Shown: positions 8,004 to 17,190, counted from the first letter of the stretch. The stretch: 48,483 bases of DNA from Allobosea psychrotolerans (GCF_002917105.1 NZ_PQFZ01000030.1:1-48483), one strand, 5' to 3'. A program made the numbers and translations. The notes: generated by a model not told the origin, from the sequence alone.

Positions 8004-10337
8004 TTACGAGGCCTTCAGGACCGGCGGGTCATAGGCCTGGATCGGCGGCAGGTTGCCGTCGAAGCGCTCGACCTGGACGGTGGTCAACTGTCCCGTGCAG
8101 CCCTGCGCCAGCGCCGAGGTACCGACATCCCGGGTCAGGACGTTGGGATTGCCGTGGACGCAGAGCGGCTTGTCCTCCTCGGGATCGACCGGATCATACC
8201 AGGCGCCGGTCGGCAGCTGGACCACGCCCTGGCGGATGCCGTCGGTGACATGGACTCCCGCCAGGCAGGCGCCGCGTTCGTTGAAGATGCGGATGATGTC
8301 GCCATCGGCGATCCCGCGCGCGGCCGCATCGTCGGGGTGCATGCGCGCGACCTCGCGGCCGCGATGCTTGGCCCCGCTGCTATGGCCGCCGAAATCGAAC
8401 TGGCTGTGCAGCCGCGTGCGCGGCTGGTTGGCGACGAGGACGACGGGCGAGGCCGCGTCGGGCACATTGGTGGCTCCCAGCCAGGTCGGATGGCCGGGGC
8501 AGTCCGCCTCGCCGAAGCTCGCGATCGTCTGCGAGAAGATCTCCAGCTTGCCGCTCGGCGTCGGCAAGGGATGCGCGACCGGGTCGGTGCGAAAAGCGCG
8601 CAGGCGCCCGCCATCATCGGCCTGCTGGGGCATGTCATAGCCTTCGCTCGCCTGGAACTCGGCAAAGCTCGGCGCCGGCAGGCCGGCCTCGGCGAGTGCG
8701 GCCCGCGTCGGCTCGTAGAGATGCTCGAGCCATTGCCGGACCGTACGGCCCTCGGTGAAGGCCTGTGCCGTGCCCAGCCGCTCGGCAAGATCGGCGAAGA
8801 TCGCGTAATCGTCGCGCGCCTCGCCATAGGGGGCGATCACCGGTCGCATCGGCACGAGCAGCGGATCATTGGCATTGCCGCCGATGTCCTCGCGCTCCAG
8901 CGTCATCGTGCAGGGCAGGACGATGTCGGCGTGGCGGGCCGTCGCCGTCCAGGCCAGTTCGTGCACGACGAGCGTGTCGAGCCTGGCGAAAGCCTGCTTC
9001 AGCCGGTTCAGGTCCTGGTGATGGTGGAACGGATTGCCACCGGCCCAGTAGACCAGCTTGATCTGCGGATAGGTCCGGGTCTGGCCGTTATAGCGGTAGC
9101 TCGTGCCGGGGTTCAGCAGCATGTCCGAGATGCGCGCCACCGGAATGAAGTCGGTGACGGCGTTGCGCCCCTGCGGCAGGGTCGGCATCGGCACGGCGTT
9201 GTAGCGCCGGCCGTAATAGCCGATCGCCCCCAGCGCATAGCCATAGCCGCCGCCCGGCAGGCCGATCTGGCCGAGCGCGGCCGCCAGCACCATGCCCATC
9301 CAGACCGGCTGCTCGCCATGCTCGGCCCGCTGCAGCGCATGCGCCACGACGATCAGCGCGCGCTTGCCATGCAGCCGCCTGGCCAGCGCCGTGATCGCCT
9401 GCGCCGGCACGCCGGTGATCGCGGCGGCCCAGGTAGCATCCTTGGGCTGACCGTCGGTCTCCCCCAGCAAATAGCGCTCGAAGACCGGCCAGCCGACGGT
9501 GTAGCGCTCCAGGAAATCGCGGTCGTGCAGCCCCGCGACGACGAGGCTGTGGACCAGCGCCATCATCAGCGCCGTGTCGGTGCCGGGGATGCTGGAGAGC
9601 CATTCGGCGCCGGCCTCCTCGGGCAGATCGCCGCGCAACGGACCGACCAGCACGAAGTCGCAGCCGCGCTGATGGGCGCGCTGCATCGCGCCGCGCTCGA
9701 CATGCTTGCTGCTGCCGCCGCCGGTGACCATGCTGTTCTTCAGCGCCATGCCGCCGAAGGCGAGCACGATCTCGCTGTGCTCGGCAATCTGCTCCCAGGA
9801 GACGTTGCGCTTCACCAGATCCTCGTAGTCGCCGATGATATGCGGCACGAGGACGGAAGAGGCGCCCGAGGAGTAGCTGTTGACCGACTTCACATAGCCG
9901 CCGGTCGAGGTGTTGAGGAAGCGATGGACCTGGCTTTGCGCATGGTGGAAGCGCCCGGCGCTCGACCAGCCATAGGAGCCGCCGAAGATCGCGCCCGGGC
10001 CGAAATCGTCGCGCACCCGCCTGAGTTCGCCCGCAAGCTTGTCGAGCACGGCGCTCCACGACATCGGCACATAGTCGTCGCGGCCGCGGCGCTCATCGGG
10101 TCCCGGCCCATTCTCCAGCCAGCCCCGGCGCACCATCGGCTGGGCGATGCGGGCGCGATGACGCAGCGCGCCCGGAAAATTCTGGATGATCTCATTGGGA
10201 TCGGGATCGCCGGCATGGGGCCTGACCTCCAGCTCGCCATCCTTCATCCGCGCCGAGAACACGCCCCAATGGGAGGTATGCGGCCGGAAACCCTCTTCCA
10301 GCGGAGCCTCGGAGATCGGGGCCGTCAAGGTCGTCAT
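8004..10337 (-). CDS. Cytoplasmic molybdopterin oxidoreductase, BisC/DMSO-reductase type
   Basis: A 777-residue bis-MGD molybdoenzyme of the biotin sulfoxide/TMAO/DMSO reductase group. Features: SHWG near 22 (the family N-terminus), FGGSYGWSSAGRFHHAQ near 118-134, and the NSYSSGA motif at 153-159, in which Ser156 aligns with the Mo-ligating serine of DMSO reductase. Cofactor loops follow (YWAGGNPFHHHQDLN; NQPRTRLHSQFD near 635; HPDDAAARGIADGD). There is no N-terminal Fe-S cysteine cluster and no twin-arginine signal, so it should be cytoplasmic like BisC rather than periplasmic like TorA. It probably reduces biotin or methionine S-oxides; substrate is not determinable here. No TorD-like chaperone or c-type cytochrome lies beside it. 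Confidence 0.88.
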   Translation of the reverse strand: MTTLTAPISEAPLEEGFRPHTSHWGVFSARMKDGELEVRPHAGDPDPNEIIQNFPGALRHRARIAQPMVRRGWLENGPGPDERRGRDDYVPMSWSAVLDKLAGELRRVRDDFGPGAIFGGSYGWSSAGRFHHAQSQVHRFLNTSTGGYVKSVNSYSSGASSVLVPHIIGDYEDLVKRNVSWEQIAEHSEIVLAFGGMALKNSMVTGGGSSKHVERGAMQRAHQRGCDFVLVGPLRGDLPEEAGAEWLSSIPGTDTALMMALVHSLVVAGLHDRDFLERYTVGWPVFERYLLGETDGQPKDATWAAAITGVPAQAITALARRLHGKRALIVVAHALQRAEHGEQPVWMGMVLAAALGQIGLPGGGYGYALGAIGYYGRRYNAVPMPTLPQGRNAVTDFIPVARISDMLLNPGTSYRYNGQTRTYPQIKLVYWAGGNPFHHHQDLNRLKQAFARLDTLVVHELAWTATARHADIVLPCTMTLEREDIGGNANDPLLVPMRPVIAPYGEARDDYAIFADLAERLGTAQAFTEGRTVRQWLEHLYEPTRAALAEAGLPAPSFAEFQASEGYDMPQQADDGGRLRAFRTDPVAHPLPTPSGKLEIFSQTIASFGEADCPGHPTWLGATNVPDAASPVVLVANQPRTRLHSQFDFGGHSSGAKHRGREVARMHPDDAAARGIADGDIIRIFNERGACLAGVHVTDGIRQGVVQLPTGAWYDPVDPEEDKPLCVHGNPNVLTRDVGTSALAQGCTGQLTTVQVERFDGNLPPIQAYDPPVLKAS

Positions 10338-10474
10338 CGTGGTGCTTCCAGCTGCCGGACAGGTGCGGGAAGCCTAGGACATCTTCGCGGCGAGAACGAG
10401 AGCCGTGGCGAAAGGGGGCAATGCGTCCGGCGGTGATCTGGGGCCGGCTTTCTCTGCAGTCACGACGTCCTCTT

Positions 10475-10642
10475 CCCTTCTCCCCTCGCGGGAGAAGGTG
10501 CCCCGGCAGGGGCGGATGAGGGGGCGCCGTGCCCTTTCCGGCTGGCGTCGCAAGGCAAAACGGCAATCGTCGAGCGCCCCCTCATCCGTCTCGGCTTCGC
10601 CGAGCCACCTTCTCCCGCCAGGGGAGAAGGGTTTTCCGCGCC
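10475..10642. repeat. MITE-like inverted repeat, family B, copy 1
   Basis: Arms cccttctccc (10475) and gggagaaggg (to 10631) enclose two nested stems, including gatgagggggcgc and its complement gcgccccctcatc. Bases 10513-10642 match 24718-24847 at 128 of 130 positions in the same orientation. It occupies most of the 467-base gap 10338-10804. The remainder holds a 9-bp hairpin at 10652-10672 and otherwise nothing I can name. Confidence 0.85.
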
Positions 10643-10804
10643 GTTCGCGTCATGGTCGGCTGCGCCGACCATCCACGTCTTCCCCGCCTCAACCGGGCGC
10701 AGGTCTCGAAAGCGCCATCGCCCTCTCCCCGCATTCGCCCCCTACGGGATTGCTCTAACCCGCGCCGGACGTCATCCTTGCGGCCCCAACCCGCCGAGGC
10801 GAGC

Positions 10805-11728
10805 ATGATGCGTGGAGTTCTCCTGGCTTCGACCTTGCTGCTGGCGCCGATGGCGCAGGCCGCGGGGCCCTATGGCAAGATCGTCGTCGGAAACTGGTCG
10901 GGCGGCGCCTTCACCAATGACGCGACAGGCGCCTTCTCGCATTGCGCCGTGAATGCCGCCTACAAGAACGGCACGCGCATGCTCACCTCGATCACCGCCG
11001 ATTTCAAATGGCTGATCGGGTTCTCGCACGCCGGCTGGAAGCTCAAGCCGGGCGACAGGCTGGCGCTGCAGCTCGTCTTCGATCGCACCTCGCGCATCGA
11101 TGTCACGGCGGACGTCAAGACGCCGGTCCTGATGACGATCGCGATGCCGGCGGACTCGCAATTGATCAACGCCTTCCGCCATGGCGGCTATCTGGAATTG
11201 GTCGCAAACGACCGGCGCCTGGCCTTTGCCCTGACTTCGACCTCGGAGATGCTGCCCGCGCTGGTCGAATGCGCCCGCCAGAGCGCCAGCATTCGCGGGC
11301 CGGTGACCTCGCAGCCCGGCCAGACCGCGCCCGGTCCATCGCAGGTCGACGCACAGGCCCGGGCCGAGAAGAAGGCGGTCCTCGAAAAGAGCCGCGACCT
11401 GATCCGCACCAGGGCGCTCGCCTGCATCGGGCGGGAAGGCGCGCCGATGCTGCTGACCGACGAGAAGGCCGAGGTCGTCGCCAAGGCCGCGATGATCTTC
11501 TGCAAGGCGGATGTCGATGCGCTCGTGCAGGCGACGATCGAGCTCATCGAGCTCGACGGCGGCCGCCCCGCCGACAGGGAGGCCGTCCGCCGCGCGGCCG
11601 AGCAGCGGGTCCAGGATGTCGTCATGGCGCAGATCATCCGCTCGCGCGGCGAGATGCTCAATCGCCGGAACCAGCCGCCGGCGGCGCCGTCGGGCGGGCC
11701 CACCCCCTCCGTATCGCCGATGCTTTAG
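10805..11728 (+). CDS. Secreted protein of unknown function
   Basis: Not recognised. The 307-residue product starts with a signal peptide (MMRGVLLASTLLLAPMAQA) followed by mature GPYGKIVVGNWSGGAFTN. The first half (about 20-165) looks like a beta-rich domain with two cysteines. After a Pro/Gln linker (about 170-195), the second half is helical and charged, with two more cysteines (in ALACIGREG and MIFCKADVD). The C-terminus is Pro/Ser-rich. Tandem ATGs lie at 10805 and 10808, with GAGGCGAG just upstream; the second has the better spacing. A repeat follows the stop immediately. A periplasmic location is the only inference I would make. Confidence 0.75.
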   Translation: MMRGVLLASTLLLAPMAQAAGPYGKIVVGNWSGGAFTNDATGAFSHCAVNAAYKNGTRMLTSITADFKWLIGFSHAGWKLKPGDRLALQLVFDRTSRIDVTADVKTPVLMTIAMPADSQLINAFRHGGYLELVANDRRLAFALTSTSEMLPALVECARQSASIRGPVTSQPGQTAPGPSQVDAQARAEKKAVLEKSRDLIRTRALACIGREGAPMLLTDEKAEVVAKAAMIFCKADVDALVQATIELIELDGGRPADREAVRRAAEQRVQDVVMAQIIRSRGEMLNRRNQPPAAPSGGPTPSVSPML

Positions 11729-11756
11729 AGCGTGCTGCCTATACTCGGAAACACAC

Positions 11757-11904
11757 CGTCATTCCGGGGCTACGCGAAGCGTAGAGCCCGGAACCCAGAA
11801 CCGATGGAGCCGGGAATCAGGCGTCCTCACCAGCAGCGCGTATGGCGTCGCCACCTGCGGTTCTGGGTTCCGGGCTCGGCCCTACGGGCCGCCCCGGAAT
11901 GACG
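11757..11904. repeat. Dispersed inverted repeat, family C, with two perfect arm pairs
   Basis: Outer arms cgtcattccggggc (11757-11770) and its exact complement (11891-11904), and inner 20-bp arms at 11784-11803 and 11858-11877 that are exact complements. The whole 11729-11956 gap is taken up by this element and its flanks. Confidence 0.85.
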
Positions 11905-11956
11905 GCGGTGGTTCCCAGGACAGCTCCGACCTGCGAGGCGGGCGAAAGCCCGCCCC

Positions 11957-14900
11957 TCACTCCGCCGCCAGCCTTGGCGGCGGCAGCTTGGCCATCGCCT
12001 TGGCGCTCGCCTCGCCTGGCGTCGCGTGTTCGTCGATGGCCTCCCAGGCGCTCTCGTCCTCGGCCTTGCTGAAGAAGCGGCTGAAGGCCCAGGAGGTCAG
12101 GCGCGAGAGGTCGTCCATCACCGCGTAGAAGGACGGCACGAAGACGAGGGAGAGCACGGTCGAGACGATCAGGCCGCCGATCACCGCGATCGCCATCGGC
12201 GCGCGGAATTCGCCGCCGTCGCCGACACCATAGGCCGAGGGCATCATGCCCGCCGCCATCGCGATCGTCGTCATCACGATCGGCCGCGCGCGCTTGCGGC
12301 CGGCCTCCAGCAACGCGGTGCGGCGGTCCTTGCCCCGCGCCATCTCCTCGACCGCGAAATCGACCAGCATGATCGCGTTCTTGGTGACGATGCCCATCAG
12401 CATGAGCAGGCCGATATAGACCGGCATCGAGACCGGCTTGTCGGTGGCCAGCAGGGCGATGACGACGCCGCCGAAGGAAAGCGGCAGCGAGAGCAGGATC
12501 GTGATCGGCTGGAAGACCGAGCCGAAAAGCAGGATCAGCACCGCCAGCACCAGCATCAGCCCAGTCGCCATCGCGGTGATGAAGCCCTGCACCACCTCGC
12601 CCTGGATCTCGGCGTCGCCGGTCGCGGCGATGCGCACGCCCGCAGGCAGGCCGACTTGCCTGACGATGTCGTGGAAGGTCTCCTGCGCCGTGCCGAGCTC
12701 GAAGCCGCGCTTGAGATCGGCGCCGATCGCGGCCCGGCGAACGCGGTCATAGCGGTCGATCGAGCTCGGCCCCTCCCCGAAGCCGATCTCGGCCACCGCC
12801 GTCAGCGGGATCGAGACGCCATTGGCATTGGTGACGCGCAGAGCCGCGATGTTGCGGATATCGGCGCGGGCGGCTTCGTCGAGCTGGACGCGGATCGGCA
12901 CCAAACGGTCGCCGGCATTGAACTTGGCGAGATTGGCCCCGACATCGCCGATGGTGGCGACGCGCACCGCCTCCGAGATCGATTCCGGCGTGACGCCGAG
13001 ATTGGCGGCCTGTTCGAGCTTGGGTGTGACGCGCAGTTCCGGCCGGCTGAGCGAGCCTGAGGTCGCGACATTGAGATAGCCGTCGATCTTGCGCATGCGG
13101 CTTTCGATCCGCGCCACCGCCTCGTCAAGCGCGGCCCCGTCCTTGGACAGGATCGAGAAGGCCATTTCGCGCTCGCCGCGCTCATTGACATACCAGGCGC
13201 GGGTGTCGGGCACGCCGGCGAGTTTCTGGGCGATGACGACCTTGAGGTCCTTCTGGCGCGCCTTGCGCTCGGCCTTGGGCAGGAGCTTGATCGTCACGGC
13301 GGCGCGGCGGACCTCGCGCTGGCCGGTCGGCGAGGAGCCGCCGAGCACGAAGACCTGCGTCACCTCGGGGATCGTGCGCAGGCGGTCGACGATCAGGTCG
13401 GTCGCGACGCGAGTGTCCTCCAGCGTCGAGCCTGGCGGCAGTTCGACCGAGGCCACGACACGCGAGGTGTCCTCGTCGGGAATGAAGCCGGTCGGCAGCA
13501 GCGCCGTCGCCTGGATCGAGGCGAAGAGGAAGCCGAAGCCGATCAGCAGCGTGACATAGGCCATGTTGAGCGGCAGCTTGCGCCAGCGGCCCGAACCATC
13601 GAAGCGCGGCAATAGCGGGATTTCGCGCCTGGCCAGCGTGCCGCGCAGCAGGCCGACATAGGCCCCCATCACGGCGCCGTCCTTGGCGTCGGCATGCTTC
13701 ACCGGCTTCATCAGATAGGCCGCCATCATCGGCGTGATCAGGCGCGCGACAAGCAGCGAGAACAGCACCGCAACCGCGACGGTGAGGCCGAACTGGCGGA
13801 AATACTGGCCGGCCACGCCGCCCATGAAGGAGACCGGCGCGAAGATCGCCACGATCGTCAGCGTGATCGCGATGACGGCGAGCCCGATCTCGTCGGCCGC
13901 CTCCATCGCGGCGCGATAGGGCGATTTGCCCATCTTCATATGCCGGACGATGTTCTCGATCTCGACGATGGCGTCATCGACCAGGATGCCGGTGACCAGC
14001 GTGATGCCGAGCAGGCTGACGAGATTGAGCGAGAAGCCCATCAGCTCCATCGCCCAGAAGGTCGGGATCGCCGAGAGCGGCAGCGCGATCGCCGTGATCA
14101 GCGTGGCGCGCCAGTTGCGCAGGAACAGGAAGACGACGAGCACGGCCAGCGCCGCGCCCTCGATCAGCGTCTCCATCGCCGCCTTGTAGTTGCCGTAGGT
14201 ATAGGCGACGGCGTCGTCGATCGGCTTGATCACGATGTCGGGGTAGCGCTTGTTGAGCTCGGCGATGCGCGCCGCGACGACATCCTTGACCGACAATTCG
14301 CTCGAACCCTTCGAGCGGAACACCGCGAAGGAGACGACCGGAACCTTGTCGAGCCGGCCGAAGGAGCGCGGCTCGGAATTCGAATCCTCGACGCGGCCGA
14401 GCTCCTTCAGGCGCACCTCGCGGCCGCCGGTCAGCGTGATCTTGGATTCGGCGAGCTCGGCCACGGTGCGCGCGCTGGCGAGCGTGCGGATCGCCTGCTC
14501 CTGCCCGCCGACCTCGCCGCGCCCGCCGGCGAGATCGACATTGGTGGCGCGGATCTGGCGGTTGACCTCGCCCGCCGTGGTGCCCAGCGCCAGCAAGCGG
14601 TCGGGATCGAGCGAGATGCGGATCTCGCGATCGACGCCGCCGAAGCGGTCGATCCGGCCGACGCCCTTGAGGCCCTGCAATTCGCGCGCGACGACATCGT
14701 CGACATGCCAGGAGATCTGCTCCAGCGTCATGCCCGGCGAAGAGGCGCCGAAGGTCATGATCGACTGGCCCTCGACATCGATGCGCTGGATGATCGGCTC
14801 GTCGATGGTGCGCGGCAGATCGGCCCTGATCTTGGCGATGGCGTCCTTGACGTCGTTGACGGCGCGGTCGGTGTTGGTCTCGAGCCGGAACTCGATCACC

Positions 14901-15178
14901 GAAACCGACGAGCCGTCGGTCAGCGTCGACATCACATGCTTGACGCCGGTGATGTTGGCGACCGCGTCCTCGACGCGCTTGCTGACCTGGCTCTCCAGCT
15001 CGGCGGGCGCGGCGCCCGACTGCGTCACCGTGACCGAGACCAGCGGCACGTCGATATTGGGAAAGCGCGTCACCGGCAGCTTCGAGAAGGAGAGCAGCCC
15101 GAGCACGCAGAGCACGACGAAGAGCAGGATCGCGGGAACCGGCTTGCGGATCGACCAGGCGGAGAAATTGATGTCCAC
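11957..15178 (-). CDS. RND-family multidrug efflux permease (AcrB/MexB-like)
   Basis: Proton-driven inner-membrane exporter that forms the trimeric pump of a tripartite efflux system. The 1073-residue protein has the full RND layout: TM1 (about 12-32), a periplasmic porter/docking domain, TM2-6, a second periplasmic domain and TM8-12. The proton relay is intact: GILVDDAIVEIEN in TM4 carries the Asp-Asp pair, and GIVTKNAIMLVDF in TM10 carries the essential Lys. It resembles the HAE1-type permeases common in Rhizobiales. It begins 14 bases after the adaptor gene and is co-transcribed with tetR and the adaptor. No outer-membrane TolC-like gene is in the operon, so one encoded elsewhere is presumably used. 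Substrates unknown. The C-terminal tail past residue about 1030 is a charged cytoplasmic extension. Confidence 0.95.
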   Translation of the reverse strand: MDINFSAWSIRKPVPAILLFVVLCVLGLLSFSKLPVTRFPNIDVPLVSVTVTQSGAAPAELESQVSKRVEDAVANITGVKHVMSTLTDGSSVSVIEFRLETNTDRAVNDVKDAIAKIRADLPRTIDEPIIQRIDVEGQSIMTFGASSPGMTLEQISWHVDDVVARELQGLKGVGRIDRFGGVDREIRISLDPDRLLALGTTAGEVNRQIRATNVDLAGGRGEVGGQEQAIRTLASARTVAELAESKITLTGGREVRLKELGRVEDSNSEPRSFGRLDKVPVVSFAVFRSKGSSELSVKDVVAARIAELNKRYPDIVIKPIDDAVAYTYGNYKAAMETLIEGAALAVLVVFLFLRNWRATLITAIALPLSAIPTFWAMELMGFSLNLVSLLGITLVTGILVDDAIVEIENIVRHMKMGKSPYRAAMEAADEIGLAVIAITLTIVAIFAPVSFMGGVAGQYFRQFGLTVAVAVLFSLLVARLITPMMAAYLMKPVKHADAKDGAVMGAYVGLLRGTLARREIPLLPRFDGSGRWRKLPLNMAYVTLLIGFGFLFASIQATALLPTGFIPDEDTSRVVASVELPPGSTLEDTRVATDLIVDRLRTIPEVTQVFVLGGSSPTGQREVRRAAVTIKLLPKAERKARQKDLKVVIAQKLAGVPDTRAWYVNERGEREMAFSILSKDGAALDEAVARIESRMRKIDGYLNVATSGSLSRPELRVTPKLEQAANLGVTPESISEAVRVATIGDVGANLAKFNAGDRLVPIRVQLDEAARADIRNIAALRVTNANGVSIPLTAVAEIGFGEGPSSIDRYDRVRRAAIGADLKRGFELGTAQETFHDIVRQVGLPAGVRIAATGDAEIQGEVVQGFITAMATGLMLVLAVLILLFGSVFQPITILLSLPLSFGGVVIALLATDKPVSMPVYIGLLMLMGIVTKNAIMLVDFAVEEMARGKDRRTALLEAGRKRARPIVMTTIAMAAGMMPSAYGVGDGGEFRAPMAIAVIGGLIVSTVLSLVFVPSFYAVMDDLSRLTSWAFSRFFSKAEDESAWEAIDEHATPGEASAKAMAKLPPPRLAAE

Positions 15179-15192
15179 GAGAGCTGGCTCCG

Positions 15193-16410
15193 TCAGTTCG
15201 TCGCAACCGGCGTGATGACGTCGCCGTCACGCACGAAGGTGCCGGCCCGCGCCACGACGCTCTCGCCGTCGGCAATGCCGGAGACGATCTCGGCGCGGCC
15301 GTCGCCGGCCAGGCCGAGCTGGACCTTCTTGGTCGTCACCTTGCCGTCGCTGACGCTCTGCACCGTCGCGCCCGAGCGGGCATAGGTGATCGCCGACAGG
15401 GGCAGCGTCACGGCGTTCTTGCGGCCGGTCTCGATCAAGCCGCGCGCGAAGGAGCCGATCGCGACCGGCGGATTGCCCTTGAGCGCGACGCGCACGCGGC
15501 CGAGCCGCGACTGCTTGTCGACCTCGGGCGCGATCAGACGGATCTCGCCTTCGAGCGCCACGCTCGCGCCCGCCGGCGTCACCGCGACCGGCTGGCCGAG
15601 CTTGAGGCCGGGCAGTTCGACCTCGGCGACATCCGCCTGAAGCTCGATTGCGCCATCGGCGATGATGCGGAACAGCGGGTCGGTGGCGGCCATGGCCACG
15701 ATCGCACCGAGCCTGGCGTTGCGGCGGCTGATCAGCCCTGCGGCCGGGGCCTTGATCTCGGTGCGTTCGAGCTTGACCTCGATGTCGCGCCCCTGCGCCT
15801 TGGCCAGGGCGAGGTCGGCGGTCGAGATCGCCAGCGCCTGCCGCGACGAGTTCAATCGCGCGCTGGCCGAGCGGGCGGCCGCGTCGCGCTGGTCATAGGT
15901 CTCGTTGCTGGCATTGCCGCTCTCGCGCAGGGTCTTGGTGCGGTCGAAGGCGTTGCGGGCCTGGACGAGATTGGCCTCGGCCTCGACGATCTGCGCGTTG
16001 GATTGGGCGATCGCCGCCTCGGCGCGCGCGATCTGCGCGTCGTTCTGGGCCTTCTGCACCTCCAGCGTCGTCCGCGACAGGCGCGCCAGAACCTGCCCGG
16101 CCGCAACCTTGTCGCCCTCCTCCGCCAGCAATTCCACGATGGCGAGCCCATCGACTTCGGGCGAGACCAGAACCTCGTCGCGCGCGATCATCGAGCCGGA
16201 CACGACGACGCTCTGCACGATCTCGCTGATCTTCGCCTTGGTGATCGTGACGGACGGCCCGGCGCCGGGCGCCGGCTGAGCCGGCGTCTGCGCCTGCAGC
16301 GGCGCGGCCCAGCCCAGAGCGAGCGCCAGCAGCGAAACGGAGAGAAGACGGGACATCGGACGGACTTTCGCAGCGGAAACGGGTTTGATCATGGCGGAGG
16401 CGACTGTCAT
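15193..16410 (-). CDS. RND efflux periplasmic adaptor (membrane fusion protein, AcrA-like)
   Basis: The 405-residue adaptor bridges the RND pump and an outer-membrane channel. The chosen ATG at 16410 overlaps the tetR stop as ATGA, which implies translational coupling; a later ATG (16392) and MSRLL are alternatives. The signal sequence MSRLLSVSLLALALGWAAP ends near LQAQ. Then come the N-terminal membrane-proximal strand, a lipoyl/barrel-sandwich half (VSPEVDGLAIVELLAEEGDKV), a long helical hairpin (about 115-200, rich in Ala/Gln/Glu with QNDAQIARAEAAIAQSNAQI), the second lipoyl half (IKAPAAGLISRRNARLGAIV), a beta-barrel and the C-terminal domain. Strand, spacing and overlap place it in one operon with the regulator and permease. 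Confidence 0.93.
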   Translation of the reverse strand: MTVASAMIKPVSAAKVRPMSRLLSVSLLALALGWAAPLQAQTPAQPAPGAGPSVTITKAKISEIVQSVVVSGSMIARDEVLVSPEVDGLAIVELLAEEGDKVAAGQVLARLSRTTLEVQKAQNDAQIARAEAAIAQSNAQIVEAEANLVQARNAFDRTKTLRESGNASNETYDQRDAAARSASARLNSSRQALAISTADLALAKAQGRDIEVKLERTEIKAPAAGLISRRNARLGAIVAMAATDPLFRIIADGAIELQADVAEVELPGLKLGQPVAVTPAGASVALEGEIRLIAPEVDKQSRLGRVRVALKGNPPVAIGSFARGLIETGRKNAVTLPLSAITYARSGATVQSVSDGKVTTKKVQLGLAGDGRAEIVSGIADGESVVARAGTFVRDGDVITPVATN

Positions 16411-17045
16411 GGCCGGGCCTCGCCCGGCTCGGGCAGCAGCAGCACCTGCGCCAGCCCGCGCATGGCGGCGAACAAAGTGTCCGCCCCCGCGGCAGCGTCG
16501 AACTGCGGATCGACGGCGCGCCGACAGAAGAAGCCGTCGGCCATCATGAAGATCGCCTGAAGGAAGCGGGCATCGTCGAGATTGGCTGGCAGTTCGCCGC
16601 TCGCCTTGGCCCCCGTGATGGCGGCAACGAGCCCGCCGATCACCGTCTCGTCGATATCGGCGCACATGCTGGCCATTGCGGGATTGCGCGCAGCCTCGGC
16701 CCAGATCTGCAGGGCGATGATCGCCTTTTCGCGCGGCTTCTGGATCATATGGCGCCGGCCGAGTTCCTCGAGCTGGTCGAGCACCGCGCCCTTGGCGGGG
16801 TCGAGCTGAGTGAAGTCGGCCGCGATCTGGGCCCGGTCGCGCTCGGCCATGCCGGCGATGATCGCGTCCTTGGAGGCAAAATAGCGATAGAGGTTGCCCG
16901 GGCTCATCCCGGCCTCGCCGGCGACGTCATGCATCGTCGCGGCATGGAAGCCCCCGCGCGCGAAGACGCTCTCGGCAGCATCGAGAATACGGATATGGCG
17001 CTCCGAAAGAGAGCTATCCGGAGATGGGGCAGCGATTGATGTCAC
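16407..17045 (-). CDS. TetR-family repressor of the efflux operon
   Basis: The 212-residue regulator has a TetR N-terminal helix-turn-helix (about 14-62: RILDAAESVFARGGFHAATM, DVAGEAGMSPGNLYRYFASK) and a helical ligand-binding domain. Its first codon is GTG at 17045; no in-frame ATG precedes the HTH. It is the first gene of the tetR-MFP-RND operon, and its stop overlaps the adaptor's ATG. A 30-bp perfect palindrome ends 12 bases upstream of the GTG, where it would cover the promoter or ribosome-binding region. The simplest reading is autorepression together with the pump genes, relieved by a pump substrate. The inducing ligand cannot be told. Confidence 0.92.
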   Translation of the reverse strand: MTSIAAPSPDSSLSERHIRILDAAESVFARGGFHAATMHDVAGEAGMSPGNLYRYFASKDAIIAGMAERDRAQIAADFTQLDPAKGAVLDQLEELGRRHMIQKPREKAIIALQIWAEAARNPAMASMCADIDETVIGGLVAAITGAKASGELPANLDDARFLQAIFMMADGFFCRRAVDPQFDAAAGADTLFAAMRGLAQVLLLPEPGEARP

Positions 17046-17056
17046 GGTATGTCGAT

Positions 17057-17086
17057 CAAATGAGAATGAACGTTCATTCTCATTTG
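17057..17086. promoter_or_regulatory. 30-bp perfect palindrome, probable TetR operator
   Basis: caaatgagaatgaac is followed immediately by its exact reverse complement. The core gaatgaacgttcattc resembles known TetR-family efflux operators. It lies 12-41 bases upstream of the tetR GTG. Confidence 0.8.
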
Positions 17087-17125
17087 CCTAAGGGCAGCCG
17101 CAATGTCAAGCCTATTTACATCCTC

Positions 17126-17176
17126 AGAGCATTGCGCGGAAAAGTGGGTACCGGTTTTTCGCAGGAGCAATGCTCT
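17126..17176. repeat. Dispersed palindromic repeat, family A, copy 2
   Basis: Perfect outer arms agagcattgc (17126-17135) and gcaatgctct (17167-17176) around the core aaagtgggtaccggtttttc. Confidence 0.75.
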
Positions 17177-17190
17177 AGACTTTTAGAATC

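Noticed and set aside
8154..10436. 760-codon plus-strand frame opposite the molybdopterin reductase
   Set aside because: Antisense shadow caused by high G+C; the minus strand has all family motifs and the shadow is rich in Arg, Gly and Asp with no fold.
10475..10642. Insertion sequence or prophage remnant
   Set aside because: No transposase, integrase or phage gene nearby; only a non-coding inverted repeat is visible.
13694..15385. 563-codon plus-strand frame opposite the RND permease
   Set aside because: His/Asp/Arg-rich antisense shadow of a clear RND protein.
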